Below are positions 1 to 8,352 of a DNA stretch of 64,000 nucleotides, piece after piece. Within the stretch, counting starts at the first letter, position 1, and each line of letters starts with the position of its first letter. Under the pieces are notes generated by a model that worked only from the letters and a program-made list of their open reading frames with translations, did no database searches and had not been told where the DNA came from. Source of the DNA: Marinobacter daqiaonensis (GTDB taxonomy: Bacteria; Pseudomonadota; Gammaproteobacteria; Pseudomonadales; Oleiphilaceae); the NCBI RefSeq assembly GCF_900115285.1, contig NZ_FOYW01000002.1:186001-250000 (forward strand), given 5' to 3'. Both the position numbers and the translations under genes were made by a program.

Positions 1-1
1 C

Positions 2-148
<147 letters not shown>

Positions 149-152
149 TCCG

Positions 153-887
153 ATGCATCCGGCCGAGGCCCTGGCACAACAGCTCCGGCCCGGCCGCGGC
201 TGGGACCGGATACTTGGCGGGGAATTTCGCCAGCCTTACATGCGGCAACTGGCGGAATTCCTGGCAGATGCAGAGAAGGCCGGTAAGGTCCTGCACCCGG
301 AACGACGTCATTGTTTCAATGCCCTTAACAGCACGCCGCTGGATCAGGTGGAAGTGGTTATCCTCGGCCAGGACCCGTACCACGGTCCCGGCCAGGCCCA
401 CGGCCTCTGCTTCTCCGTGCGACCCCACGTCGCGGTTCCTCCGTCACTGAAGAACATCTTCAAGGAGATTGAGGATGATCTGGGGATCGCGCCACCGGAT
501 CATGGCTGTCTGCAGCCCTGGGCCGATCGCGGTGTGCTCCTGCTCAATGCGGTACTTACGGTGGAGGAGGGCAACCCCGGCGCCCATCAGGGCAAGGGTT
601 GGGAAACCTTTACCGACCGGGTGATTGAAGCCATCAACCGGCACCGAAAAGGGGTGGTTTTCCTGCTGTGGGGTAGCTATGCCCGCAAAAAAGGGCGCGT
701 AATCGACCGTGACAGGCACCTGGTGCTGGAGGGGCCTCACCCCTCGCCCCTGAGTGCCTACCGGGGATTTTTCGGCTGCCGGCATTTCTCCCGGGCCAAT
801 CAATGGCTGGAAGAGCAGGACCTTCCTCCCGTGGACTGGTCCCTGCCAGATAAAGCAGAACTGATCGAACGCTATAAAAAGAAGTGA
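153..887 (+). CDS. ung: Uracil-DNA glycosylase, family 1
   Basis: This enzyme removes uracil from DNA and starts base excision repair. The 244-residue product has the full family 1 signature: GQDPYHG at residues 72-78, with the catalytic Asp, and HPSPLS at 196-201, the minor-groove reading loop with the second catalytic His. Length is normal for bacterial Ung. The ATG at 153 is chosen because a GGAG-rich site lies just upstream within the end of lysS. No frameshift or missing motif is seen. Confidence 0.97.
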   Translation: MHPAEALAQQLRPGRGWDRILGGEFRQPYMRQLAEFLADAEKAGKVLHPERRHCFNALNSTPLDQVEVVILGQDPYHGPGQAHGLCFSVRPHVAVPPSLKNIFKEIEDDLGIAPPDHGCLQPWADRGVLLLNAVLTVEEGNPGAHQGKGWETFTDRVIEAINRHRKGVVFLLWGSYARKKGRVIDRDRHLVLEGPHPSPLSAYRGFFGCRHFSRANQWLEEQDLPPVDWSLPDKAELIERYKKK

Positions 888-971
888 GGCGGCCCCGGCA
901 CCGGCCTGAGGGTAACTACGGTGTCTCCCGCCATGGGGCCGTGTTCTGGTGGGCAACTTCGGTGATTTGCC

Positions 972-1805
972 CTACTTAAGCAACGCCATTGCCGCTTCCA
1001 TCTGGGCGTTGAGGTCTTCCTCTTCGCTCATGTTCATGTTCGGATCCAGGCCCAGGCGGTCAAAGGCGGATATGGTGCTCCAGTCCATTTCGTTGACCGG
1101 GTGCCCGGTGCCGGCAAGAAGCTGCAGATTGGCCACCATGACCAGATCCGCGTAGTCCGCCGAGGCAACCTGGCGCCGGTAGTTCTGGTATTCCAGGGGA
1201 ACCAGCTGCAACTCTTCCGGAAAGTCCCAGCGCTTGAGGATAGTGGCGCCGATCCTGGGATGGAGTTCGTCAATCACGTTGTCCAGCATGACGCTGCTGA
1301 TCTGTATGTCCTGGTCTTCCACGTACCGCAGGATGGGCAGGACACCAATCAGGTGCACCAGGCCGGCCAGCGTTGCCTGGTCGGGCTTCAGGCGGGTGTA
1401 TTGTTGCGCCAGCACATGGCAGACGCCGGCCACTTCGGTGCTGGTCTGCCAGTTGGCGCGAAGACGCTTGTCGATCATGTCGGAGGTGGCCTGGAACATC
1501 TGCTCCATGGCCAGGCCCATGGCCAGGTTGCTGGTGTAGGCCATGCCCAGGCGACTGACCGCCATATTGAGATTCTCTATGGCACGGCTGCCCCGGAACA
1601 GGGGGCTGTTGCAGACCCGGATCAACCGGGCGGAAAGGGCGGTATCATTGCTGATGACCTTGACCAGGTCCATGATCGACGAGTCGTCGGCTTCCGCAAT
1701 ATCCCGTACCTGCAGCGCCACCTCCGGTAAGGTCGGGAGGATCAGCCTGTCACTCTCAATGGCAGAAAGAATGTCGTCGCGAATGGTATCGACAATGTTG
1801 GACAT
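972..1805 (-). CDS. HDOD domain protein
   Basis: The product has 277 residues and is almost entirely one HDOD domain, a catalytically dead relative of HD phosphohydrolases. Family features visible are LPTLPEVALQVRDIAE near residue 24, SNDTALSARLIRVCNSP near 52, and AVSRLG near 82. HDOD proteins are usually signalling adaptors for motility, stress or c-di-GMP pathways; the specific role here is unknown. It is the last gene of a minus-strand run below ygfZ, about 80 bp away, and may be cotranscribed. Two other HDOD proteins are encoded in this window. Confidence 0.85.
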   Translation of the reverse strand: MSNIVDTIRDDILSAIESDRLILPTLPEVALQVRDIAEADDSSIMDLVKVISNDTALSARLIRVCNSPLFRGSRAIENLNMAVSRLGMAYTSNLAMGLAMEQMFQATSDMIDKRLRANWQTSTEVAGVCHVLAQQYTRLKPDQATLAGLVHLIGVLPILRYVEDQDIQISSVMLDNVIDELHPRIGATILKRWDFPEELQLVPLEYQNYRRQVASADYADLVMVANLQLLAGTGHPVNEMDWSTISAFDRLGLDPNMNMSEEEDLNAQMEAAMALLK

Positions 1806-1886
1806 AGTGATTCAGGTCCCTGATCGTAGTAATAAACTCACTGATGGACTCTTTTATAACAGAAGGCGACACATTTTCCTGTCACC

Positions 1887-2891
1887 TTATGTATCTGGTC
1901 CACTGTTTTCTTCCGTTTCCCGCTCCGGCACGGCGTAGGGTAATGGGCGGATAGTCAGCTCCGCCCCGTTTTCGGCCAGGGTGAGGGTCTCTCCGGCTGC
2001 GCTGTGACGGAGCACCGCAAGCAACTGTACCGAGCCATCATCAAGGCCGACCGCCTGCACCACTTCACCGACGGACTTGCCGGTGCCGAGTATGCCCGTG
2101 CCGGGAGCCGGTATTTCGCTGGTCTTGGCGGAAAGCCGGAAGAGGCTCTTCTTGAGCTGGCCGAGGTAGTGCATGCGGGCGATGACTTCCTGCCCCGTGT
2201 AGCAGCCCTTTTTGAAATGAATGCCCTCAAGATGTTGCCAGTTCAGCATCTGGGGCACCCAGGCTTCCTGGGTTTCCGGGCTCAGCTCCGCGATGCCGGC
2301 GGCTATCTCGGTGGCCAGCCAGTCGTCGGTGGACGCCTGTCGCAGCCCGCTGAGGACAGCTCGCAGCCTTTCAGGGCAGCCGTCCGGGAGCCAGAGTTCA
2401 AAACGTTCGGTGCCATCTTCAGCGGGGGTGGTCCGGATCAGGAAGCCTCCTTCCACGGCAACGGAATCATTTGACTCGGCCGGGAGCGATTCCGGGCTGC
2501 CGGCAACGGCGACGGCGGCCTGGCGCCCGAGCAGCCCCACCAGTTCGGCAGTGTCCAGGTGGGTCATAACGGTGCCCCGGAACAGCATCAGATATTTGTT
2601 GAGTTGGGTGGTCACGCCGTCCGCGATGGCCGCCGGCATGCTCAGCAGGACGTCCTCGCGGTCGCGCACCAGGCGGGTCAGCAGGTAGGCACGGCCTTTC
2701 GGAGTGCTGATGGCGGCTCTCGGTGCATGACCTGCCGTGACCTTGTCCAGGCTCTGGCTGACCTGTCCCTGAAGGAACTGGTCGGTCCCGGGGCCGCTGA
2801 CCCGGTAGATTTTCCGGTCAGTGAGAAATACCACGGCGGGGAGTTCCAGCCGGGAGTGGGCCAGGGCGGTGTTATCGGGCATCGCGGACAT
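1887..2891 (-). CDS. ygfZ: tRNA-modifying protein YgfZ (folate-binding)
   Basis: YgfZ is a folate-binding aminomethyltransferase-fold protein that supports some iron-sulfur enzymes such as MiaB. The diagnostic KGCYTGQE motif, with its conserved Cys, is present about two thirds along. The reading frame can be extended upstream, but the ATG at 2891 is preferred because GGAGG lies 8 bases upstream and it gives 334 residues, close to the roughly 326 of the E. coli protein. The start overlaps the 3' end of ygfX by 20 bp, which suggests translational coupling. In E. coli ygfZ is divergent from sdhE-ygfX; here all three lie on one strand. Confidence 0.92.
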   Translation of the reverse strand: MSAMPDNTALAHSRLELPAVVFLTDRKIYRVSGPGTDQFLQGQVSQSLDKVTAGHAPRAAISTPKGRAYLLTRLVRDREDVLLSMPAAIADGVTTQLNKYLMLFRGTVMTHLDTAELVGLLGRQAAVAVAGSPESLPAESNDSVAVEGGFLIRTTPAEDGTERFELWLPDGCPERLRAVLSGLRQASTDDWLATEIAAGIAELSPETQEAWVPQMLNWQHLEGIHFKKGCYTGQEVIARMHYLGQLKKSLFRLSAKTSEIPAPGTGILGTGKSVGEVVQAVGLDDGSVQLLAVLRHSAAGETLTLAENGAELTIRPLPYAVPERETEENSGPDT

Positions 2892-3402
2892 TGGGGTTGC
2901 CTCCGGGCCGTAGGGCTTGCAATGGGTTTCGGTACCAGGGTGTTGACTGTATGGGGGTGGCGGCATCCGGCATCAACCGCAGCCACACCCGCAGGCGTCG
3001 CAGGGCGGTGGTGTCGGCGTTGCCCGGGCCGGGCCCCGGTGCGAGAACGACAGGCAGATCCTGCCGCGGTTCCACCGCACGGAGGGTCAGCACCAGCCAT
3101 TCGCCACCAACACGGCTGTCTGACGCAACGGAGACCTGCAGCTCGCGACCGTCGGCAAGGGTGGCGAACAGGTTCTTTTGATTTACCGTGAGTTTGATCA
3201 CAGCCTGGGGGTGACGCTGGGAACCGCATCGGCGCCAGCGGCTGATCCCACCGCTAATCAGGACCGGCACGGTCACCAGTATCATGGGATGAACCGCTGC
3301 CGCAAGCGCCACCGCGGCGGCCAGTAACAGCAGCCAGGGGCCGGCCGCAACCAGCCCCGCCCGGGGTGAGGCGGCAAGCGTTAACTCAATCCGGCTGTAC
3401 AC
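2872..3402 (-). CDS. ygfX: YgfX (CptA)-like membrane protein
   Basis: The 176-residue product has a basic N-terminus, two closely spaced hydrophobic segments at about residues 20-55, and a cytoplasmic remainder beginning [11 protein letters not shown]. This layout and its position directly after sdhE match YgfX/CptA, an inner-membrane protein reported in E. coli and Serratia to interact with SdhE or with cell-division and cytoskeletal proteins. Sequence alone does not settle whether it acts as a toxin. It starts with GTG, overlaps sdhE by 17 bp and overlaps the ygfZ start by 20 bp, so the three genes are probably translated as a coupled set. Confidence 0.78.
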   Translation of the reverse strand: MYSRIELTLAASPRAGLVAAGPWLLLLAAAVALAAAVHPMILVTVPVLISGGISRWRRCGSQRHPQAVIKLTVNQKNLFATLADGRELQVSVASDSRVGGEWLVLTLRAVEPRQDLPVVLAPGPGPGNADTTALRRLRVWLRLMPDAATPIQSTPWYRNPLQALRPGGNPNVRDAR

Positions 3403-3646
3403 GATCCAGCATTATGCGAACGATGCGTCGCAGATCCGGGTCTTCCGGTTCACTGCGTTGCATGAACCATTCGAACATGTCGGTGTCTTCGGTGTTCAGC
3501 AGCTTATGGAAGCGCTCCTGGTCTTCCCTGGGCAGGTCGCCATAGGCCTCTTCCAGGAACGGGAGCAGCAGGACGTCCAGCTCCAGCATGCCACGACGGC
3601 TGTGCCAGCGAAGACGGTTGAACTCGGCGTTGGGGTTGTCAGACAT
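3386..3646 (-). CDS. sdhE: FAD assembly factor SdhE
   Basis: This small protein helps attach FAD covalently to flavoproteins, notably succinate dehydrogenase SdhA. The hallmark RRGMLELD motif is present near the N-terminus, followed by LLLPFLE and a WFMQ segment, as usual for the family. The ATG at 3646 gives 86 residues; an in-frame GTG at 3661 would add five. Neither has a strong Shine-Dalgarno site. It lies about 45 bp below nadB, which encodes another flavoprotein but one that binds FAD non-covalently. SdhE was formerly called YgfY/CptB. Confidence 0.92.
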   Translation of the reverse strand: MSDNPNAEFNRLRWHSRRGMLELDVLLLPFLEEAYGDLPREDQERFHKLLNTEDTDMFEWFMQRSEPEDPDLRRIVRIMLDRVQPD

Positions 3647-3691
3647 CGGATCAGGGCTCACGTGAAGGTAAAGTGCTTGTCAGAGGACTCC

Positions 3692-5317
3692 TCAGGGCGA
3701 GGCGATCCGGTACGTTGTCGGTACCAGGACAGTGTCCTCCGGTTCGTTCAGTAACCCCGGGTAATCCAGGGTAAAGTGCAAGCCTCGGCTTTCCTTGCGC
3801 TGCAGGGCCGAGCATATGATCAGGTCCGCCACCATCACCAGGTTCCGAAGTTCGAGCAGGTCATTGCTGACCCGGTAATTGCTGTAGAACTCGCTGATCT
3901 CCCGCGACAGGAGATCAACCCGGTGTTTGGCCCGCTGCAGCCGCTTGGTGGTGCGTACTATGCCTACATAGTCCCACATGAAGTGGCGCAGTTCATCCCA
4001 GTTGTGGGAAATGACTACGTCCTCATCGGAGTCCCGGACCTGTGATTCGTCCCAGTCCGGCGCCGACGGCGGGGCCGGAATGTCATGCTCGCGCCGGGCG
4101 ATGTCCGCCGCCGCGGCGCGGCCATAGACCAGGCATTCCAGCAGAGAGTTGCTGGCCATCCGGTTGGCACCGTGCAAACCGGTAAAGGCGGCCTCTCCCA
4201 CGACGTATAGCTGGTTGATGTCGGTACGGGCACGCTCGTCGGTCATGACGCCGCCGCAGGTGTAATGGGCCGCGGGGACGACGGGAATGGGCTCCCGGGT
4301 AATGTCGATACCGAAGGCGAGGCACCTGTCGTGGATGGTGGGAAAGTGCTCGCGGATAAAGTCCGCCGGTTTATGGCTGATGTCCAGATAGAGATGATCC
4401 GCCCCCAGGCGCTTCATCTCGTGGTCGATGGCCCGTGCCACGATATCCCGTGGTGCCAGTTCGCCCCGACTGTCGAAGCGCTCCATGAATCGGTCGCCGT
4501 CCGGCAGCAGCAGTACCCCGCCTTCCCCGCGGACTGCCTCGCTGATCAGGAACGACTTGGCGTGGGGGTGGTACAGGCAGGTGGGGTGAAACTGGTTGAA
4601 CTCCATGTTGGCCACCCGGCAGCCCGCACGCCAGGCCATGGCGATGCCATCGCCGGAGGCGCCGTCCGGGTTGGTGGTGTAGCGATAGGTCTTGCTGGCA
4701 CCGCCGGTGGCGATCACCGTGAACCTGGCCCGGAACAGCTCCACATGGTTGTCCTCCAGGTTCAGGATATAGGCCCCCACGCAGCGGTTTCCGGGCAGCG
4801 CGAGCTTGCGATTGGTAATCAGATCCACTGCCACACGGCGTGACAGCAGATTGATGTTGGGTCGGGCCTGGGCCTGCTCGCTGAGGGTGGTGGAGACCGC
4901 GTTGCCCGTGGCATCGGCGGCATGAATAATGCGCCGGTGACTGTGCCCGCCCTCCCGGGTGAGGTGAAGCTGTTCGTTTTCATCCCGGGTGAACTGGACG
5001 CCACTGTCCACCAGCCACTTGATACTGTCGGCAGCATTCTCCACCGTATAGCGCACGGCATCCTCATGGCACAGGCCGCCGCCGGCATCCAGGGTGTCGG
5101 ATATGTGGTTTTCCAGGGAGTCTTCGCTGTCAAGGACGGCGGCAATACCGCCCTGGGCCCAGAGGGTGGCGCCGCTGGTGATCTCCGCCTTGCTGACCAC
5201 GGCAACACTCAGGTGGGTCGGCAGGTTCAGGGCAACCGTCAGTCCGGCAGCGCCACTGCCGATAATAAGAACGTCATATTCGTGAGACTGTGGCATGTCA
5301 TCGTCGTCGCGGGCCAT
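3692..5317 (-). CDS. nadB: L-aspartate oxidase
   Basis: NadB oxidises L-aspartate to iminoaspartate, the first step of de novo NAD synthesis; NadA then condenses the product. The 541-residue protein has the N-terminal FAD-binding GSGAAGL motif, the [11 protein letters not shown] segment, the HPTCLYHP active-site region, [16 protein letters not shown] and the late [15 protein letters not shown] motif, all typical of NadB rather than SdhA. The start is uncertain: ATG at 5317 is used here, and ATG at 5296 is possible. No strong ribosome binding site is seen before either. It is divergent from rpoE, as in many pseudomonads. Confidence 0.95.
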   Translation of the reverse strand: MARDDDDMPQSHEYDVLIIGSGAAGLTVALNLPTHLSVAVVSKAEITSGATLWAQGGIAAVLDSEDSLENHISDTLDAGGGLCHEDAVRYTVENAADSIKWLVDSGVQFTRDENEQLHLTREGGHSHRRIIHAADATGNAVSTTLSEQAQARPNINLLSRRVAVDLITNRKLALPGNRCVGAYILNLEDNHVELFRARFTVIATGGASKTYRYTTNPDGASGDGIAMAWRAGCRVANMEFNQFHPTCLYHPHAKSFLISEAVRGEGGVLLLPDGDRFMERFDSRGELAPRDIVARAIDHEMKRLGADHLYLDISHKPADFIREHFPTIHDRCLAFGIDITREPIPVVPAAHYTCGGVMTDERARTDINQLYVVGEAAFTGLHGANRMASNSLLECLVYGRAAAADIARREHDIPAPPSAPDWDESQVRDSDEDVVISHNWDELRHFMWDYVGIVRTTKRLQRAKHRVDLLSREISEFYSNYRVSNDLLELRNLVMVADLIICSALQRKESRGLHFTLDYPGLLNEPEDTVLVPTTYRIASP

Positions 5318-5332
5318 AATGTGGCGAGTATT

Positions 5333-5359
5333 GAACTAAACTTTCTGGCTGCTGTCTAT
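5333..5359 (+). promoter_or_regulatory. Candidate RpoE/AlgU-dependent promoter of the rpoE operon
   Basis: GAACTA at 5333-5338 is followed after 16 bases by TCTAT at 5355-5359. This is close to the AlgU/RpoE consensus GAACTT-N16/17-TCTGA. It sits about 80 bp upstream of the rpoE start and points toward it. Autoregulation of this operon by its own sigma factor is well known in Pseudomonas and E. coli. The match is by eye and imperfect at one -35 base and in the -10. Confidence 0.5.
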
Positions 5360-5438
5360 TTGCCCACAGTGAAAAGCGTTGTCGGCTCCTCATCAGAGGT
5401 TCCGGTAAGCCCGCCGTCAACATGTGGAAGAAGCGCAT

Positions 5439-6131
5439 ATGATCATGAGGGAAAGGCAGCAGACAGGCTCAGCGGCTCGATTCGCGGCTCAATCAGAGGA
5501 GGTGCCCGCCGGCCAGCCCATGAAACCGGACGAGGAACATAACCGGCCAACTGCCCCCGAGGGGCAGACAGACCTGCAACTGGTGCGCAAGGCCCGTAAT
5601 GGCGACCGCTCGGCCTTTGACCTTCTGGTGCTCAAATACCAGTCCCGTGTCGCTTCCATCATCAGCCGGTACGTCTACGACAACCAGGAAGTGCTCGACC
5701 TGACCCAGGAAACGTTTGTCAAAGCGTATCGGGCGGTGGAGCGCTTTCGTGGTGACAGTGCATTCTATACCTGGCTTTACCGGATTGCGGTGAACACCGC
5801 CAAGAACTATCTGGAGTCCCGGGGGCGCCGTCCCCAGGGAGCGGTTGATGTGGCTGACGCCGAGAGTTTCGACGACGCCAGCCGCCTTCGGGATGTGGCA
5901 TCGCCGGAACGTCATCTGCAGCGGGACCAGCTACGGGAAGTGCTGGAGGCGACCATAGACGAGCTGCCGGAGGAGTTGCGCTCGGCGTTCCTGTTGCGGG
6001 AGTACGAAGGGCTTTCCTACGAGGATATCGCCCGCATACTGGAGTGCCCAATCGGCACGGTTCGATCACGTATTTTCCGGGCCCGGGATGCCATCGACCG
6101 GCAGTTGGGCCCGATGCTGGAAAACGCATGA
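5439..6131 (+). CDS. rpoE: ECF sigma factor RpoE/AlgU
   Basis: This is the envelope-stress sigma factor, held at the membrane by the MucA-type anti-sigma encoded next. The core shows region 2 (GDRSAFDLLVLKYQ through FRGDSAFYTWLYRIAVN) and region 4 (LREYEGLSYEDIA, CPIGTVRSRIFRARDAID), very close to AlgU. The start is uncertain. ATG 5439 or 5445 follows a GGAAGAAG site and gives about 230 residues, with a polar extension of roughly 40 residues relative to the 193-residue Pseudomonas AlgU. ATG 5520 would give a protein nearer the usual length but lacks a well-placed site. A candidate autoregulatory promoter lies upstream. Confidence 0.95.
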   Translation: MIMRERQQTGSAARFAAQSEEVPAGQPMKPDEEHNRPTAPEGQTDLQLVRKARNGDRSAFDLLVLKYQSRVASIISRYVYDNQEVLDLTQETFVKAYRAVERFRGDSAFYTWLYRIAVNTAKNYLESRGRRPQGAVDVADAESFDDASRLRDVASPERHLQRDQLREVLEATIDELPEELRSAFLLREYEGLSYEDIARILECPIGTVRSRIFRARDAIDRQLGPMLENA

Positions 6132-6158
6132 ACAACGACCATTTACGAGGTACAGACA

Positions 6159-6719
6159 ATGGATGATCGGCTTCGGGAAACCTTGTCTGCGATGATGGAC
6201 GATCAGGCGGACGAGCTGGCGGTACGCCGCGTCCTGTCCCACGACGATCAGGAGGCGGTGCGGGATCAGTGGCGGCGCTGGCAGCGGATTCGCGATGTGA
6301 TTCACGACGCGCCCTCCAGCCATCATGGCATCGATGTCGGCGCCGCGGTCCGGAAAAATCTGGATCAGGCGCCGGTACAGACGCGGACAGCTGATGAGGA
6401 ACTGCGTCGCCGGCATGCACCCTGGCGGTGGTCGGCGGTGGCGATGATCGGGCTGGGCGTTGCCCTCGGATTTGGTGCCGGTAGTGGCTGGGACAGTATT
6501 ACCGGAGCCGGTTCCGACACCCTGGTGCCCATTCAGGCACAGGTTCCGCCCGGGCAGAACGGGGTGGTTCCGGAAGTGGCCCTGCAGGGGCTGGATGAGC
6601 GTCAATGGGAGCAGCTCAGCCGTTATCTGCTGGAGCACGCCCAGAACAACAGTGTGGCGGCGGGTCAGGGTGCTGTCGGGTATGCCCGCCTGACCAGCGT
6701 TTCAGGCCAAGATTACTGA
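6159..6719 (+). CDS. mucA: Sigma-E anti-sigma factor, MucA/RseA family
   Basis: The 186-residue protein has an N-terminal cytoplasmic anti-sigma domain (RETLSAMMDDQADELAVRRVL), one hydrophobic span at about residues 93-110 (AMIGLGVALGFGAG) and a periplasmic tail. That is the topology of MucA/RseA, which binds RpoE and is released by regulated proteolysis. The gene lies 27 bp below rpoE and upstream of the rseB homologue, giving the standard order. Sequence similarity in this family is low, so context carries much of the call. Confidence 0.9.
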   Translation: MDDRLRETLSAMMDDQADELAVRRVLSHDDQEAVRDQWRRWQRIRDVIHDAPSSHHGIDVGAAVRKNLDQAPVQTRTADEELRRRHAPWRWSAVAMIGLGVALGFGAGSGWDSITGAGSDTLVPIQAQVPPGQNGVVPEVALQGLDERQWEQLSRYLLEHAQNNSVAAGQGAVGYARLTSVSGQDY

Positions 6720-6793
6720 CCCTTCGGGTTGAGTGTGCAGTGATTGGCGTCAACAGACGCCGTGGTGGTCGATTGTCATCGGAGGGGGATGTC

Positions 6794-7816
6794 TTGAGGG
6801 TACGAAGCTGGGCCATGCCCGCCGATTTTGGATACCTGATGGTGTTGGTGCTGGCTGCGACCCTGCTGGCGTCGTGGCCGGCCCACGCTGCCAGGGAGCA
6901 AACGGCCGAGGCCTGGCTGTTAAAACTGGGTCCCGCACTGAACATGACCACCTATCGCGGTATTTTCGTCTACTCCCGTGGCGACCAGGTAAACTCGATG
7001 ATGATTGCCCACCGGTACCGCAATGGCCAGGTGGAGGAGCGGCTGGTGCCGCAGGACGGTGCCAGTGGAGAGATCCTGCGCAAGGGCAACCGCGTTATCT
7101 GCGTGCTGCCGGACCAAGGGCGTATTCAGCTTGACCGGATTATTCCCTCGGGTCCCTTTGCCGAAGCCATCGCCAGCCCGCAGGTTCCGGTGGGTGCCTG
7201 GTATCAGCCTGAAATCCTGGGTGAGGACCGTGTCGCAGGCTATCCCGCCATGGTTATCGGCCTGCAGCCCCGGGACGAAAACCGTTACAGTTACCGGCTA
7301 TGGCTGGAGAAGGAGACCGGGTTGCTCCTCAAAAGCCACGTTCGCCTGGGAGACGAGGTGCTGGAGCGGTTCCAGTTCACCATGCTGGAAATAACCGACG
7401 AGCTACCGGATTCTGAGTTCGAGATCCGGTCGGACGCCGCCACCAAAACCTTCAAGTCTGCATTACCCGGTTTCGGCGACAAAGGCCGTATGGAAGGGTG
7501 GAGCCTTGGCTGGCGGCCTGACGGCTTCATGCCAGCGGCGGCTCCGATGGCCAGGCGCGGTCAGGCTGCAGCCTTCTCCGATGGCCTGGCAACCTTTTCC
7601 GTATTCGTGGAGCCTGCAGAGGCTCTGGATATGCCCCAGGGGGCCTCCCGAATCGGTGCCACCACGGTTTACATGCATTACACGGGACGTGAGGATGGGG
7701 CTGACGGCTTTCTGGTGACGGTGGTCGGTGAGATACCGCCGCCCACCGCCATGCGAGTGGCCCAGTCCGTCGTCGTGAACGACCGGCGAGCCCTGACGCA
7801 ATCCCAGCGGGACTGA
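6794..7816 (+). CDS. mucB: Sigma-E regulatory protein RseB/MucB
   Basis: RseB/MucB is a periplasmic lipid-sensing protein that binds the periplasmic tail of the anti-sigma factor and protects it from proteolysis. The frame is open far upstream, but a TTG at 6794 with GGAGG ending 8 bases earlier gives 340 residues. They begin with a good signal peptide: basic MRVRSW, a hydrophobic stretch, and cleavage after PAHA. An internal ATG at 6815 lacks such a site. Family features include AWLLKLGPALNMTTYRGIFVY and a two-domain length. The next gene starts 1 bp after its stop. Confidence 0.92.
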   Translation: MRVRSWAMPADFGYLMVLVLAATLLASWPAHAAREQTAEAWLLKLGPALNMTTYRGIFVYSRGDQVNSMMIAHRYRNGQVEERLVPQDGASGEILRKGNRVICVLPDQGRIQLDRIIPSGPFAEAIASPQVPVGAWYQPEILGEDRVAGYPAMVIGLQPRDENRYSYRLWLEKETGLLLKSHVRLGDEVLERFQFTMLEITDELPDSEFEIRSDAATKTFKSALPGFGDKGRMEGWSLGWRPDGFMPAAAPMARRGQAAAFSDGLATFSVFVEPAEALDMPQGASRIGATTVYMHYTGREDGADGFLVTVVGEIPPPTAMRVAQSVVVNDRRALTQSQRD

Positions 7817-7817
7817 A

Positions 7818-8288
7818 ATGATCCACGAAACCGGAACCGTCATTTCCACCTCGGGTGATCAGGCCTGGGTGCAGACCATCCGTCAGAGTGCCTGCCAGAC
7901 CTGTCGGGCCCGCCATGGCTGTGGCCAGAAAGCCCTGGCGAGCCTCAGTGGGGGGCAGTCCCGCCAGCTCCGGGTAACCAATACGCTGGGTGCGAAGGCG
8001 GGAGATCAGGTCACGGTGGCGATCGAGGAGGCCGCGCTCCTGAAGGCCTCGCTCCTGGTTTATGCGCTTCCGCTTCTGCTCATGGTTCTGGCCACCGTGA
8101 TGGCAGGGGTGTTCCTGCCTGGTCAGGATCTGATTGCCATCATGATGGCAGCCGCCGGGTTGACCGTCGGACTGCTGTCAGCACGAGCGCTGTCCCGGCG
8201 CGGTGCGGATGGGTGGCAGCCGGTAATGGGGCGACTGGTGCCGCGCTCTGACGAAATGTATGTGTCGCGAAATCCTACGGCTTTGTAA
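7818..8288 (+). CDS. rseC: RseC/MucC-family membrane protein
   Basis: The 156-residue protein has an N-terminal soluble part with a Cys cluster (ACQTCRARHGCGQ) and two transmembrane helices at about residues 75-95 and 100-120. This is the layout of RseC/MucC, which modulates sigma-E activity and in E. coli is also linked to SoxR reduction. It follows mucB by 1 bp and precedes mucD. The Cys residues suggest metal or Fe-S binding, as inferred for the family. Confidence 0.92.
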   Translation: MIHETGTVISTSGDQAWVQTIRQSACQTCRARHGCGQKALASLSGGQSRQLRVTNTLGAKAGDQVTVAIEEAALLKASLLVYALPLLLMVLATVMAGVFLPGQDLIAIMMAAAGLTVGLLSARALSRRGADGWQPVMGRLVPRSDEMYVSRNPTAL

Positions 8289-8352
8289 GTTGAAATCCGG
8301 GGCTGGCGGCGCCACCTTACCAAGGAACTACTCACTTACACGGAGTGAAACA

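Noticed and set aside
2872..3646. A definite toxin-antitoxin system (ygfX-sdhE, also named cptA-cptB)
   Set aside because: SdhE has a well-established FAD-assembly role, and nothing in the sequence shows toxicity. The call is limited to the gene families.
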